In this document: positions 8,026-18,649 of the stretch, one piece after another
How positions within the stretch are numbered: the first letter of the stretch is position 1
Layout: the number at the start of each line of letters is the position of its first letter
From: Streptomyces sp. NBC_00539
Lineage (GTDB): Bacteria > Actinomycetota > Actinomycetes > Streptomycetales > Streptomycetaceae
Assembly: GCF_036346105.1 (NCBI RefSeq)
Contig: NZ_CP107811.1
Span: 1,860,001 to 1,924,000, forward strand
Direction of reading: 5' to 3'
Length of the DNA: 64,000 nucleotides
Program-made: the position numbers and the translations under genes
Notes under the pieces: model-generated
Databases searched by the model: none
Seen by the model: the letters and a program-made list of their open reading frames with translations, nothing else
Told to the model about the DNA's origin: nothing

Positions 8026-9597
8026 TCAGAAGCCGAACACCGGTCCCGAGGGCGGCGCCAGCCGGGTGCCGGGTGGGGGCGGTACGAGCGCCTCGGCCGA
8101 GACGGGCGGTCCCGGTACGGTTCCCAGGGCCGAGGCCAGCCGGTCAGCGCCCTCCGGCATCACCGGCCGCGCCCACGCGCTGAGCGCCCGGGCGACCGCC
8201 AGTTGCGCCGACAGCGCCGGCAGGTGGCGCCCGTCCGCGGCGGGGCGGAGTACGCCGTGTGCGTTGACATGGCCGAAGTCGCCGACCGCGCGGACCACTT
8301 CGTCGAGCAGGGCGACGGCCCGGCGCGGATCGAAGGCGTCCGGTCCGTACGCTTCGCGCAGGTCCTCCACGGCGCGCAGCAGCCGTCGTTCCAGGACCTG
8401 CCAGCCGGTGCCGCCGGGGAGCGCCGCCGGGGCCAGGCCGCCGCACTGCGCGCGGACGGCGGCGAACAGCCGCGAGAGCCAGCCGTTCCAGTTCTCGTCC
8501 AGCTCCCGGCGGGCCGCCGCCAGTCCGTCGGTGCGGAAGTGCGTGCGCCGGCCGAGGGGGCGGGCCGCCAGGACGTGGCGGCGCAGGGTGTCGGACCCGT
8601 ACTCGGTGATCAGGTCCAGGGCCCACGCCCCGCGGCCGGCGCCGGGCCCGTCGTCCTCGATGACGAACGCCTCGTTGACGCAGAAGTCCTGCGCCGGCTT
8701 CACACCACGGGCGGACAGCAGGACCGGCAGCAGCACGGCGTGGCAGAAGGCGTGGCCGAACCCGCAGAAGTGGACGGCGCGTTCGGGCATCGAGCGGTCG
8801 TCGCCGTAGCCGAAGAGGTGCATCGCGGCGGTTTCGAAGCACCCGTCGATCCGGTGCTCGGGGAAGCCGTCGACGGGCACGGGCAGACCCCACTCCGCCG
8901 GGTTCGTCACCGCGACGTCCGGCAGGCCGTCCTCCAGCAGCGACTCGCACAGCGCGGCCAGCCTGGGCGGCAGGCCGGCATCGGCCCAGTAGGCGGCCAG
9001 GGCGTCGCGGAACGGCTCCAGCGGGATGTACAGGCGCCGGCAGCGCCGGAGTGCCGCGGGCGTGCCGCACCGGGCGCACCGCGCGCCGAGGAGGTCGCCG
9101 CCGTCGTTGGGCCGGGCGCACTCGTGGCACGTACCACCCTCACTCGGCGCCGCGCAGTGCGGACACGAACCCGTCACGTGCGCCCCGTACAGCCAGCGCC
9201 CGCACGGTTCGCAGTACGGCATCAGGCGCGTGCGGGCGGCGATGACGCCCTCCGCGTGGAGCCGGCGGAACAGCTCCGCCATCCGGCGGCCGTAGTGCGC
9301 GTCCTGGCGGGGCCGCACGATGCGGTCGAACTCGATCCCCGAGCGCAGCCAGTCCGCGGTGATCGCCTCCCGGAACCCCTCGGCGACCTCCTCCGGCTTG
9401 CGCCCCGCGCGCAGGGCCCGGACGTGGACGGAACTGCTGTGGTCGGCGGTGCCCGTGGTGAACAGGACCGGTTCGCCTTCGGCGCGCAGGTACCGCGACA
9501 GGACGTCGGCGGCGACGTACGGTCCCGCGAGGTGGCCGACGTGGAGTTCGCCGTGGGGGGCGGGCGGGGTCGCGGTGATCCAGACGGGGGTGCTCAA
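8026..9597 (-). CDS. Methionyl-tRNA-synthetase-like amino acid ligase without a KMSKS loop
   Basis: A 523-aa class I aminoacyl-tRNA-synthetase homologue. The HIGH motif is present as HVGH (residues 19-22) after ITATPPAPHGELH, and the MetRS zinc ribbons remain as four CXXC pairs (YCEPC, CPHC, CHEC, CARC). Where MetRS has KMSKS, this protein has a stretch around IEDDGPGAGRG before ALDLITEYGSDTLRRHVL, so the ATP-binding lysines are gone. The anticodon-binding domain is short and diverged. By analogy with MshC (a CysRS paralogue) it could ligate an amino acid to an amine. No ATG fits; TTG 9597 is spaced 5 nt from AAGGAGG and was chosen. First gene of the operon with the MshA-like gene. Confidence 0.82.
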   Translation of the reverse strand: MSTPVWITATPPAPHGELHVGHLAGPYVAADVLSRYLRAEGEPVLFTTGTADHSSSVHVRALRAGRKPEEVAEGFREAITADWLRSGIEFDRIVRPRQDAHYGRRMAELFRRLHAEGVIAARTRLMPYCEPCGRWLYGAHVTGSCPHCAAPSEGGTCHECARPNDGGDLLGARCARCGTPAALRRCRRLYIPLEPFRDALAAYWADAGLPPRLAALCESLLEDGLPDVAVTNPAEWGLPVPVDGFPEHRIDGCFETAAMHLFGYGDDRSMPERAVHFCGFGHAFCHAVLLPVLLSARGVKPAQDFCVNEAFVIEDDGPGAGRGAWALDLITEYGSDTLRRHVLAARPLGRRTHFRTDGLAAARRELDENWNGWLSRLFAAVRAQCGGLAPAALPGGTGWQVLERRLLRAVEDLREAYGPDAFDPRRAVALLDEVVRAVGDFGHVNAHGVLRPAADGRHLPALSAQLAVARALSAWARPVMPEGADRLASALGTVPGPPVSAEALVPPPPGTRLAPPSGPVFGF

Positions 9598-9902
9598 TGG
9601 GACCTCCTTGACGCTGTGGTGCACAATGCTCAGCGAGGCTCGAAAGGGGTGGAGCTGGTTAAGGATTCCTGCGGATCGTCGAATGGCATTCTTCGCTCGG
9701 TCTCCCTGCGGCAAGTGGGACGCGCATACGGCCGAATTCACGACTCCGGACTTCCCGGTGACAATGCGGATGCCGGGTCCCGATAAGCCTGCCAGAGGAA
9801 ACAAGCGGCGGGGCCGGGAAGTGCTTGCGCATTCACGCCGTTGCGCGGACACGCCAAAGGGGGTGCCTTGCGGCCCCTCCGGGCGCCCAACAGGCTGGTC
9901 CC
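9598..9902. promoter_or_regulatory. Divergent promoter region between MetRS-like and PIG-L genes
   Basis: 305 bp that are less GC-rich than the flanking genes. It must drive the minus-strand MetRS-like/MshA-like operon and the plus-strand PIG-L gene. I see no exact copy of the CGATTCGTA element; a looser stretch ACGGCCGAATTCACGA lies near 9727. No convincing small gene was found here. Confidence 0.5.
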
Positions 9903-10646
9903 ATGGAACACTTCGCGACCGATCCCATAGACCGAAGCGCCCCGGAATCCCTGCTCGTGGTGGCCGCGCACCCGGACGACATCGAGTTCTGCGTCAGCGG
10001 CACGGTCATGCGGTGGATCGCCCAGGGCACGACCCGGGTGACGTACTGCATCGTGACGGACGGCGGCGCCGGCGGATACGACGAGCAGCTGCCCCGCCAG
10101 GCGATGGGGGACCTCCGCCGGGCCGAACAGGTGCATTCCGCCAAGCGCAGCGGGGTGGACGACGTCCGCTTCCTCGGATATCCCGACAGCTACGTCGAGG
10201 CCGGCGTCGAGCTGCGCCGCGACCTGTGCCGGGTGATCCGTCAGGTCCGTCCGCAGCGCGCCGTGATCCCCAGTCCCGAGATCAACTGGGCGCGCGTCGC
10301 CGACCTGCACCCCGACCACCGGGCGGTCGGTGACGCGGCCCTGCGGGCGATCTACCCGGAGGCGCGCAATCCGTTCGCCCACCCGTCCCTGCTCAAGGAG
10401 GAGGGGCTGGAGCCGTGGATCGTGCCGGAGCTGTGGCTGATGACGGGGCCCACCCCGAACCAGTACATCGATGTGACGTCGGTCTTCGACCGCAAGGTGG
10501 AGGCGCTGCGCATCCACACCTCGCAGACGGCGCACTTCGATGATCTGGCGGGGCTGCTGCGGCAGTGGCTGGGTGAGCACGCGACGGCCGCGGGGCTGCC
10601 CGCGGGACGCATGGCGGAGGCCTTCCAGGTCGTCAGGATCGACTGA
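9903..10646 (+). CDS. PIG-L/LmbE-family deacetylase (MshB/Mca-like)
   Basis: A 247-aa zinc hydrolase of the PIG-L superfamily, which removes N-acetyl groups from GlcNAc-inositol (MshB) or cleaves mycothiol conjugates (Mca). The metal-binding AHPDDIEF motif is at residues 22-29, and HPDHRAVGDA supplies the third ligand. The length is shorter than MshB or Mca (about 290 aa). ATG 9903 has only a weak ribosome-binding site. It sits divergently from the MetRS-like/MshA-like operon, which matches the substrate logic of GlcNAc transfer, deacetylation and aminoacylation. Confidence 0.85.
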   Translation: MEHFATDPIDRSAPESLLVVAAHPDDIEFCVSGTVMRWIAQGTTRVTYCIVTDGGAGGYDEQLPRQAMGDLRRAEQVHSAKRSGVDDVRFLGYPDSYVEAGVELRRDLCRVIRQVRPQRAVIPSPEINWARVADLHPDHRAVGDAALRAIYPEARNPFAHPSLLKEEGLEPWIVPELWLMTGPTPNQYIDVTSVFDRKVEALRIHTSQTAHFDDLAGLLRQWLGEHATAAGLPAGRMAEAFQVVRID

Positions 10647-10680
10647 GTCCCGGTCCCCGCGCCGCGTGGGCGACCGGGAC
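10647..10680. terminator. Hairpin between convergent genes
   Basis: GTCCCGGTC (10647-10655) pairs with GACCGGGAC (10672-10680), immediately after the PIG-L stop, between that gene and the minus-strand operon end at 10725. Confidence 0.6.
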
Positions 10681-10724
10681 CGGGACCGTGAGGCGTGCCG
10701 TGCGCCGCGCCGGTCCCCCCGGCG

Positions 10725-11390
10725 TCAGCGGTAGATGAGCAGTTCCTCTTCGACGGCGCCCGCCAGTTCGTAGCGGGTCCCGACCAGCGGGCGGCCCGAG
10801 TACAGGCGGATCAGCGTCGGCGCGTCGCCCCGGAACCGGGCGGCGGGACGGCCGTCCACCGCGTTGCCCAGTACCAGCGCCTCGTGCTGCCCGGCGACGT
10901 CCGCCAGCAGCCGGGGCGTTCCGCGCCTGCGGCTCGTCGTGCGGAGCAGGGGCAGGGAGAGCTCCAGGGCGGTCCCGCCGTAGGCCCCCGGCTCGCCGAG
11001 CGCCTCCCGTACGTCGCCCGCGTGGATCCACTCCCCCAGCGCCACCGCGTCCAGGGTGCCGTCACCGGCGGCTATGGCCGCACCGGCCTCGGTCAGGCCC
11101 CGCTCCAGCTCGTCCAGGATCCCGGCCACGGGCCGGTCGGCGCGTTCCGCGACGTCGGCGGCGTTGGCGGCGGGGAGGAAGACCCCCTCCTCCAGCCGGC
11201 CCTCCACGATGCGGACGAGGGCGGCCGCGCAGTGCGCGAGCACGTCCCGCACCGTCCACCCCGGGCAGGCGGTGCGCAGCGCGTACGCGGCCGTCGGCGT
11301 CCGGCGCAACAGCGGGAGCAGGGCGTCCCGTTCGGTGCGCAGGAGGCGGTCCGGGAGCCAGGGGTCGCGCATGTCCTCTACGACTGACAT
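10725..11390 (-). CDS. Maleylpyruvate-isomerase/DinB-fold protein (mycothiol-dependent family)
   Basis: A 221-aa four-helix-bundle protein. ACPGWTVRDVLAHCAAAL is the hallmark of the mycothiol-dependent maleylpyruvate isomerase N-terminal domain; a second histidine (EWIHAGDVREALG) matches the metal-binding histidine of the fold. Members use mycothiol as cofactor or transfer it to acceptors. ATG 11390 lies 4 nt after the ahcY stop, so it is the last gene of the ahcY/metK operon. Its presence next to MshA-, MshB- and ligase-like genes fits a thiol cofactor or pseudodisaccharide acting in the pathway. The exact reaction is unknown. Confidence 0.8.
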   Translation of the reverse strand: MSVVEDMRDPWLPDRLLRTERDALLPLLRRTPTAAYALRTACPGWTVRDVLAHCAAALVRIVEGRLEEGVFLPAANAADVAERADRPVAGILDELERGLTEAGAAIAAGDGTLDAVALGEWIHAGDVREALGEPGAYGGTALELSLPLLRTTSRRRGTPRLLADVAGQHEALVLGNAVDGRPAARFRGDAPTLIRLYSGRPLVGTRYELAGAVEEELLIYR

Positions 11391-11394
11391 GGCA

Positions 11395-12801
<1,407 letters not shown>

Positions 12802-12845
12802 GGGGGACGCTCCTTGAACGTGGGGGAAGGCGGGGGTCACCGGGC

Positions 12846-14065
<1,220 letters not shown>

Positions 14066-14069
<4 letters not shown>

Positions 14070-14314
14070 GCCCGGCCCACCTCCAGCGGGAAGAAGTGCT
14101 TCTCGATGGCGCCGAGGGTGCGGATCTCGTCGACCTCCAGGGTCTCCATCTGGATCGGCTTTCCGCTGTGCTGCTCCAGCAGGAAGACGAACTCCACGAA
14201 GGACAGGGAGTCGATCAGCCGGTGCTCGATGAGGTCCAGGTCGGGAGCGATGTCGTCGAGCTCCGAGTGGCGGGCGAGGAGCCAGTTCTTCAGCTGCTGC
14301 AGACCGTTCGACAT
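14066..14314 (-). CDS. Free carrier protein from an internal start of the fused frame
   Basis: ATG 14314 inside the fused frame is preceded by AAGGAGAA at good spacing and would give an 82-aa stand-alone carrier protein. The phosphopantetheine-accepting serine is Ser36 (I-D-S-L). The acidic surface helix ([12 protein letters not shown]) is typical. It is the likely acceptor of the amino acid activated by the ligase at 14829-15689, and its stop overlaps the metK start. Whether the free form, the fusion or both exist must be tested. Confidence 0.75.
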
Positions 14315-14827
14315 GGTGGTTCTCCTTGGGGAAGTGGTGCCTGTGGAGGCTCGGGTTGCTTGTACGGGTCCGGCTGGGCCGGGCAGGGGCCGCGGCAGGG
14401 GCGAGCCGGGCTCCAGGACGGGGGCCGCGACGGCCACCGCGTAGTCCACGTCGTGGCTGATGGACACGGTGATCGCGATGATCCCCGAGTCCGCGGCCAT
14501 GACGGCCGCCGCACGGTGGAGTTCGACGAGCGGCCAGCCGCCCTCGCAGCGCCTCACGACGATGTCCCGCCAGGGCAGGAACCTGCCGCCGACGCGGAGG
14601 GTCTTGAACGCCGCTTCCTTGGCGGCGATCCGGCCGCACAGGCTCAGCACGTCGAGCCTGGTGGAACAGCGGCAGTCGGCGAGTTCGCCGGGGGTGAGCA
14701 TCCGCTCGAAGAAGTCCTCGCCGTACTCGGTGAGGAGCCGGCGGACGCGGGTGACGGACACGATGTCCATGCCGAGGTTCGCCCATCCCATCACGCCCGC
14801 CGGAGGGGAGACGGGTCGGGTCGGCAC
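14066..14827 (-). CDS. Holo-ACP synthase fused in frame to an acyl/peptidyl carrier protein
   Basis: One uninterrupted 253-codon frame encodes two proteins usually made separately. Residues 13-135 are an AcpS-type phosphopantetheinyl transferase ([44 protein letters not shown]). A Pro/Thr-rich linker (about residues 136-171) leads to a carrier protein with the attachment serine in DSLSF. No stop separates them, so translation of the transferase must run into the carrier protein. GTG 14827 directly follows the ligase stop but lacks a good ribosome-binding site; ATG 14791 is an alternative. The carrier part also has its own start (next entry). Confidence 0.85.
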
Positions 14828-14828
14828 G

Positions 14829-15689
14829 TCAGATCGCCGGCCCGGCCGCGTTCGCCCGCAGGACCGCGGCCGTAGCCGCCTCCCAGCTGCCGTGGCGCCT
14901 GGTGAGTGCGGACAGCCAGCGTTCCAGGCCGAAGGCGACGCAGCTGGTGAACGCCGGGCCGCCGCCGGACGCGAGCGGGATGTCGCACCGGTCGCCGAAG
15001 AAGTTGCGGTGGGTGTTGACCGAGGCGATCGCGAGGTCCTCGTACAGGAACTCGTGCTTGACGGGTGTCAGCCGCTGGAGGACCGCCTTGGAGCTGCCCT
15101 TGTCGAAGAAGGGGTCACAGGCGGCCTCCTTGCGCAGCGGCACGTCCAGGGCCTCGGCGAAGGAGGTGATCCGCCCGGTGAAGGACGCGAGGTGCGCCTC
15201 GGCGTGTTCGCGGGTGCCGATGGCGACGATCTCACGCATCCGGAAGCCCAGTTGGCGGCGGAGCCCTTCGTAGTGCTCCTCCTTGCGGAAGCACCATCCG
15301 ACCACGGTGACGAGTTCGTCGTCGGCGGCCTCGCGGCCCTGGTGGTCGATGTACACGGCGTAGCACGACGCCGAGGGGAGGCCGAGCGCGGCCGGCTGCA
15401 ACGCGTCGCACGGGAAGCAGCCGGTGTCGGTACAGAAGTCGCTGGTCGCTCTGGCGTCCAGGTTCAGGGGGGCCGCGACGACGGCCTGGTGGGGGAAGTT
15501 GTCGTAGTAGTCGAGCCGCGCCAGATCGGCGGCCGGCAGCAGCGGGGGCATGGTCATCGGGCGGGCACCGGCCCGGACGCCCCAGCTCTCGAAGGTGTCG
15601 TCGAGGAGCCGCAGCAGGGCGGTTCCCTCGGGGCCGAGGGACGGCAGGCCCTGGGTCGGGGCGGGGGTCGCGGTGGTCGTGACGGTCAT
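14829..15689 (-). CDS. Amino acid:[carrier protein] ligase (atypical class II seryl-tRNA-synthetase-like)
   Basis: A 286-aa enzyme with the catalytic core of class II aminoacyl-tRNA synthetases but no tRNA-binding arm. Characterised relatives activate glycine or alanine with ATP and load it on a carrier protein. Two cysteines (Cys108 in PSASCYAVY, Cys249 in FTSCVAFGLERW) and the glutamates in FRKEEHYE fit the family's zinc-site pattern; motif 3 is FGLERW. It starts at ATG 15689 and ends one base before the transferase/carrier frame, so ligase, carrier protein and activating transferase form a complete loading module. Confidence 0.85.
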   Translation of the reverse strand: MTVTTTATPAPTQGLPSLGPEGTALLRLLDDTFESWGVRAGARPMTMPPLLPAADLARLDYYDNFPHQAVVAAPLNLDARATSDFCTDTGCFPCDALQPAALGLPSASCYAVYIDHQGREAADDELVTVVGWCFRKEEHYEGLRRQLGFRMREIVAIGTREHAEAHLASFTGRITSFAEALDVPLRKEAACDPFFDKGSSKAVLQRLTPVKHEFLYEDLAIASVNTHRNFFGDRCDIPLASGGGPAFTSCVAFGLERWLSALTRRHGSWEAATAAVLRANAAGPAI

Positions 15690-15722
15690 GGTGGGGTCAC
15701 CTCTCGGACGGCGATGGGCCGT

Positions 15723-16616
15723 TCAGACGACGGGCAGCACGTCGTCGGTGAAGATCCCGGTCTTCAGGAAGAAGCCGAGGGGCTTGCGGATGGTCTTGCG
15801 CTCGAAGGGGCGGCGCCGCTCGTCGGCGACCAGTGCGTTGCGCAGGGCCAACGGGTCGGCGATCCCGGCGTCGCGGTAGACGTGGGGGTTGTAGAGGGAG
15901 TTGACGCTGTAGACCACGTAGCGCTTGAGGTAGGCCTCCACCTCGGCGAGCCGTGCGGCGGAGACGCTGTCGCGCATCCGGTGGAAGAGCAGGGACACGA
16001 GTTCGCGGCCGAAGGCGATGTGCCGGGACTCGTCCTGGTGGTGGATGCGGTTGACCTCGCGGATGGTGTGGCACAGCGAATCGTCCTGCGCCATACGGGT
16101 GTTGTAGTGGTCCACGAGCTCTTCGAAGAACAGGATCCGGGCGAAGACCAGGAAGTTCTCCACCTCCGGCTCCCAGGCGGAGTCGGCGCGCATGGCGGTG
16201 GATCCGTAGATCTTGTCGCCGTAGCGTCGGCAGAACTCGGCGAAGAACCACATGTGTTCGTTCTCTTCGCCGATGAAGTGGTGGAAGAAGTCGGACGGGA
16301 CCTCGAAGCCGGGCATGTGGATCCGGCCGACCACCTCGATGAGCAGTTCGCGGATGCCGTGGACGTTGAGGCTGTAGAAGTTGATGCTCTCCCACTTGGA
16401 CAGGCGGCGGATGGTCTCCTCGCCGAGCTCCTCGTAGAAGGGGGTGCCGTAGACCGTGAGCAGTTCGGGGGTCATCCACATCCGGCCTTCTTCGAGCTTC
16501 TCGGGCCAGTCGAACTGCTGGTAGGGGTTGTAGTACTCCTCGATGGAGCGGGAGCTGAGCCGGTCCAGGACTTCCAGGAACCGGTCGGTGACGGGCAGGG
16601 GGGCGCTGACGCCCAT
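15723..16616 (-). CDS. AurF-type diiron N-oxygenase
   Basis: A 297-aa ferritin-like non-haem diiron oxygenase of the p-aminobenzoate N-oxygenase family (AurF, CmlI), which oxidises amines to hydroxylamine, nitroso or nitro groups. The iron ligands are visible as Glu118/His121 in GEENEH, Glu165-166/His170 in FFEELVDHY, and His192-193/Glu196/His199 in HHQDESRH. CmlI acts on a carrier-protein-bound amino acid, which makes the loading module next door a likely substrate source. ATG 16616; the gap to the ligase gene is 33 nt. Confidence 0.88.
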   Translation of the reverse strand: MGVSAPLPVTDRFLEVLDRLSSRSIEEYYNPYQQFDWPEKLEEGRMWMTPELLTVYGTPFYEELGEETIRRLSKWESINFYSLNVHGIRELLIEVVGRIHMPGFEVPSDFFHHFIGEENEHMWFFAEFCRRYGDKIYGSTAMRADSAWEPEVENFLVFARILFFEELVDHYNTRMAQDDSLCHTIREVNRIHHQDESRHIAFGRELVSLLFHRMRDSVSAARLAEVEAYLKRYVVYSVNSLYNPHVYRDAGIADPLALRNALVADERRRPFERKTIRKPLGFFLKTGIFTDDVLPVV

Positions 16617-16660
16617 GGTGACTCCTCGGTGTGGTGGTGGGCGCCCGGGCCGCGTTCCGG

Positions 16661-16742
16661 TGCCTCGGGTCTCGGGGCGCAGGGCCTCCCGGCCTCGGGG
16701 CGTCAGGGCCTCAGGGCGTTAGGACCTCAGGGCCTCAGGGCC
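16661..16742. repeat. Imperfect CTCAGGG-type short tandem repeats
   Basis: Short units of the type GGCCTCAGGG, CTCGGGG and CGTCAGGG recur about nine times between the diiron oxygenase and the upstream methyltransferase, including the methyltransferase stop. It may be a decayed hairpin array or slippage product; it breaks the tight spacing of the operon. Confidence 0.55.
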
Positions 16743-17781
16743 GGACTTCGTAGACGGCGTTGACCGGGGTCTCGGTCGCGCGGCGCCAGCGGGTGAAGCC
16801 GGCCTCCTCGGCGATGGCGCGGAAGGCCTGCTCACCGGAGTGGTTGCCGAGGGCGTGGGGTCCGCGCTGGGCGACGGCCACGGGCAGGCACATCACGGCG
16901 GACAGCGCCATGAACATGCGGGCGGCGGGGGTCTGGGTATCGATGTCCGCGGGCGAGACGTTGGACTCGACCAGCATCCAGGTGCCCTCGGCGTCCAGCG
17001 ACTTGTGCACGTGCTGGGCGGCGGCGACGGGGTCGCCCATGTCGTGCAGGGCGTTGAAGAAGGTCACCAGGTCGTAGCCGCTGCCGGGGTAGTCGTCGGC
17101 GGAGGCGACCTCGAAGACGACGCGGTCGCCCAGCCCGGCCTCGTCGGCGAGCTGACGGGCGAGCGCGATGGCCTCTTCGGAGTAGTCGAAGCCGTGCACG
17201 GTGGCCCCGGGGAAGGCCTTGGCGATCAGCAGCGTGGTGTGTCCGACTCCGCAGCCGACGTCGGCGACGGTGCCGCCCGCGGCCAGCTTGGCGGTGACCC
17301 CCTCCAGCGCCGGGAGCCAGTCGGGGACGAGCCGGTGCTCGTAGGCGGGCTGGAAGAAGCTGCCCATGCCGGTGTCGAGGGCGGGGTCGTGTTCCGCCCA
17401 GCCGACTCCGTCGCCGGTGCGGTACGCGTCCACGAGCAGGTCCTCGGTGGCGTAGAGCGCCTTGAGGGCGGTGAAGAACCCGGCGGCGAAGGTGACGGAT
17501 CCCGGGTCGGCCAGTACGGGGACGTGGGCGGCCGGCAGGGCGTACGTGCCGGTGTCCGGGTCGCGTTCGACGTACCCGGCGCTGAGCTGGGCGTGCAGCC
17601 ACTCCTCGGCGTAGCGGGGGCTGATCCCGGTGCGTCCGGCGAGCGCGGCCGGGGTCAGCGGGCCGGTCTCGGCGAGCGCGCGGTAGAGGCCGAGGCGCTC
17701 GCCGAGGGCGACGGTCAGGCCGCGCACGGCAGCGCCGGCGTCGCTGATGACGCGCTGGTGGAACTCGTCGGTGGTGCTCAT
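16735..17781 (-). CDS. SAM-dependent methyltransferase with N-terminal winged helix
   Basis: A 348-aa methyltransferase. Residues 1-85 form a winged-helix/dimerisation domain (LGLYRALAETGPLTPAALAGRTG), and the SAM site is GTVADVGCGVGHTTL (171-185) followed by GFDYSEEAI. The layout matches the Rv2258c-like group rather than plant-type O-methyltransferases. ATG 17781 overlaps the stop of the next upstream gene (ATGA), so both methyltransferases are co-translated. Substrate unknown; the pathway context suggests methylation of an N-oxygenated or carboxyl group. Confidence 0.85.
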   Translation of the reverse strand: MSTTDEFHQRVISDAGAAVRGLTVALGERLGLYRALAETGPLTPAALAGRTGISPRYAEEWLHAQLSAGYVERDPDTGTYALPAAHVPVLADPGSVTFAAGFFTALKALYATEDLLVDAYRTGDGVGWAEHDPALDTGMGSFFQPAYEHRLVPDWLPALEGVTAKLAAGGTVADVGCGVGHTTLLIAKAFPGATVHGFDYSEEAIALARQLADEAGLGDRVVFEVASADDYPGSGYDLVTFFNALHDMGDPVAAAQHVHKSLDAEGTWMLVESNVSPADIDTQTPAARMFMALSAVMCLPVAVAQRGPHALGNHSGEQAFRAIAEEAGFTRWRRATETPVNAVYEVRP

Positions 17782-18617
17782 GCCGCTCTCACCCCGGTGG
17801 TCGGAAGGTCACAGGTGAACAGGAAGGAACGGGGGATCCGCGGGACGCTGCGCGCGGGCACCGGGTAGGGCCAGCGGCCGAAGTCGGCGCCCGGCTCACC
17901 GGGCTGGCGCACTTCGCGCACGGCCCAGCCGCAGTCGGCCAGCAGCTGCTCGGGGGTCTCGGTGCCGAACAGCCACGGGTTCCCGTCCTCGGCGAGGCAG
18001 TTGAGGAAGGGGCGGGAGAGCGGGTTCTCCAGCGCGGACTTGCTGATGACGTCGCCCAGCAGGACCGAGCCGGGCGCCGACTGCGTGCCGAGCGTGGAGA
18101 TCAGGTTCCGTACGGCGGGCTCCGGAAGGAAGAAGAGCAGTCCCTCGACCACCCACAGCACCGGCTCGTCGCTGTGCCAGCCGGCCTCCTTGAGGGGGCC
18201 GGTCCAGTCCTGGGTGAGGTCGACCGGGACGGTGACGCGGGTGCGCCCGGCCGGATCGGGCTCGTCCGCCAGCATCTGCGCCTTGGCGTCCAGCAGGGCG
18301 GGGCGGTCGAGTTCGTAGACGGTGACGCCGTCGGGCCACGGCAGGCGGTAGAAGCGGGTGTCCATGCCGGCGGCGAGGAAGACGACCTGGCGGATGCCGC
18401 CTTCCTCGACGGCCGAGACGATGGCCCGGTCGAGGTACGTGGTGCGGATGGCGAGGAACGGCACGGTGCCGGCCCCCGCGTAGCGCTCCAGGAGTTCGAA
18501 GCCGATCGTGTCGGCGACGGTGCGCGCGTGGGGATCGGCGAACAGCCGGTCCTCGCGGTCGGTCTCCAGGGCCCGCGCTGCGGCGGTCCACTGGGCGGTG
18601 CGGGATACGGCCTCCAC
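17778..18617 (-). CDS. Leucine-carboxyl-methyltransferase-like (TIGR00027-type) methyltransferase
   Basis: A 279-aa methyltransferase. The atypical SAM motif AAGMDTRFYRL (82-92) and YELDRP (101-106) define the LCMT/TIGR00027 group, which methylates carboxylates and hydroxyls in several antibiotic pathways. It overlaps the following methyltransferase by 4 nt. Two methyltransferases of different families in one operon imply two distinct methylations. Confidence 0.87.
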   Translation of the reverse strand: MEAVSRTAQWTAAARALETDREDRLFADPHARTVADTIGFELLERYAGAGTVPFLAIRTTYLDRAIVSAVEEGGIRQVVFLAAGMDTRFYRLPWPDGVTVYELDRPALLDAKAQMLADEPDPAGRTRVTVPVDLTQDWTGPLKEAGWHSDEPVLWVVEGLLFFLPEPAVRNLISTLGTQSAPGSVLLGDVISKSALENPLSRPFLNCLAEDGNPWLFGTETPEQLLADCGWAVREVRQPGEPGADFGRWPYPVPARSVPRIPRSFLFTCDLPTTGVRAA

Positions 18618-18649
18618 TGGAGGTCTCCCTTCACATGGGGTAGGGGGCT

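Noticed and set aside
8026-9597. Cupin-MetRS hydrazine synthetase (Spb40-type)
   Set aside because: There is no cupin domain in the protein or nearby, and no lysine N6-hydroxylase gene.
9598-9902. Small gene in the divergent promoter region
   Set aside because: No start codon with a usable ribosome-binding site opens a frame of more than a few codons on either strand other than the flanking genes.
14829-18617. Azoxy (valanimycin-like) pathway
   Set aside because: No homologue of the aminoacyl-tRNA:hydroxylamine transferase VlmA is present; the ligase lacks a tRNA-binding arm and is paired with a carrier protein.
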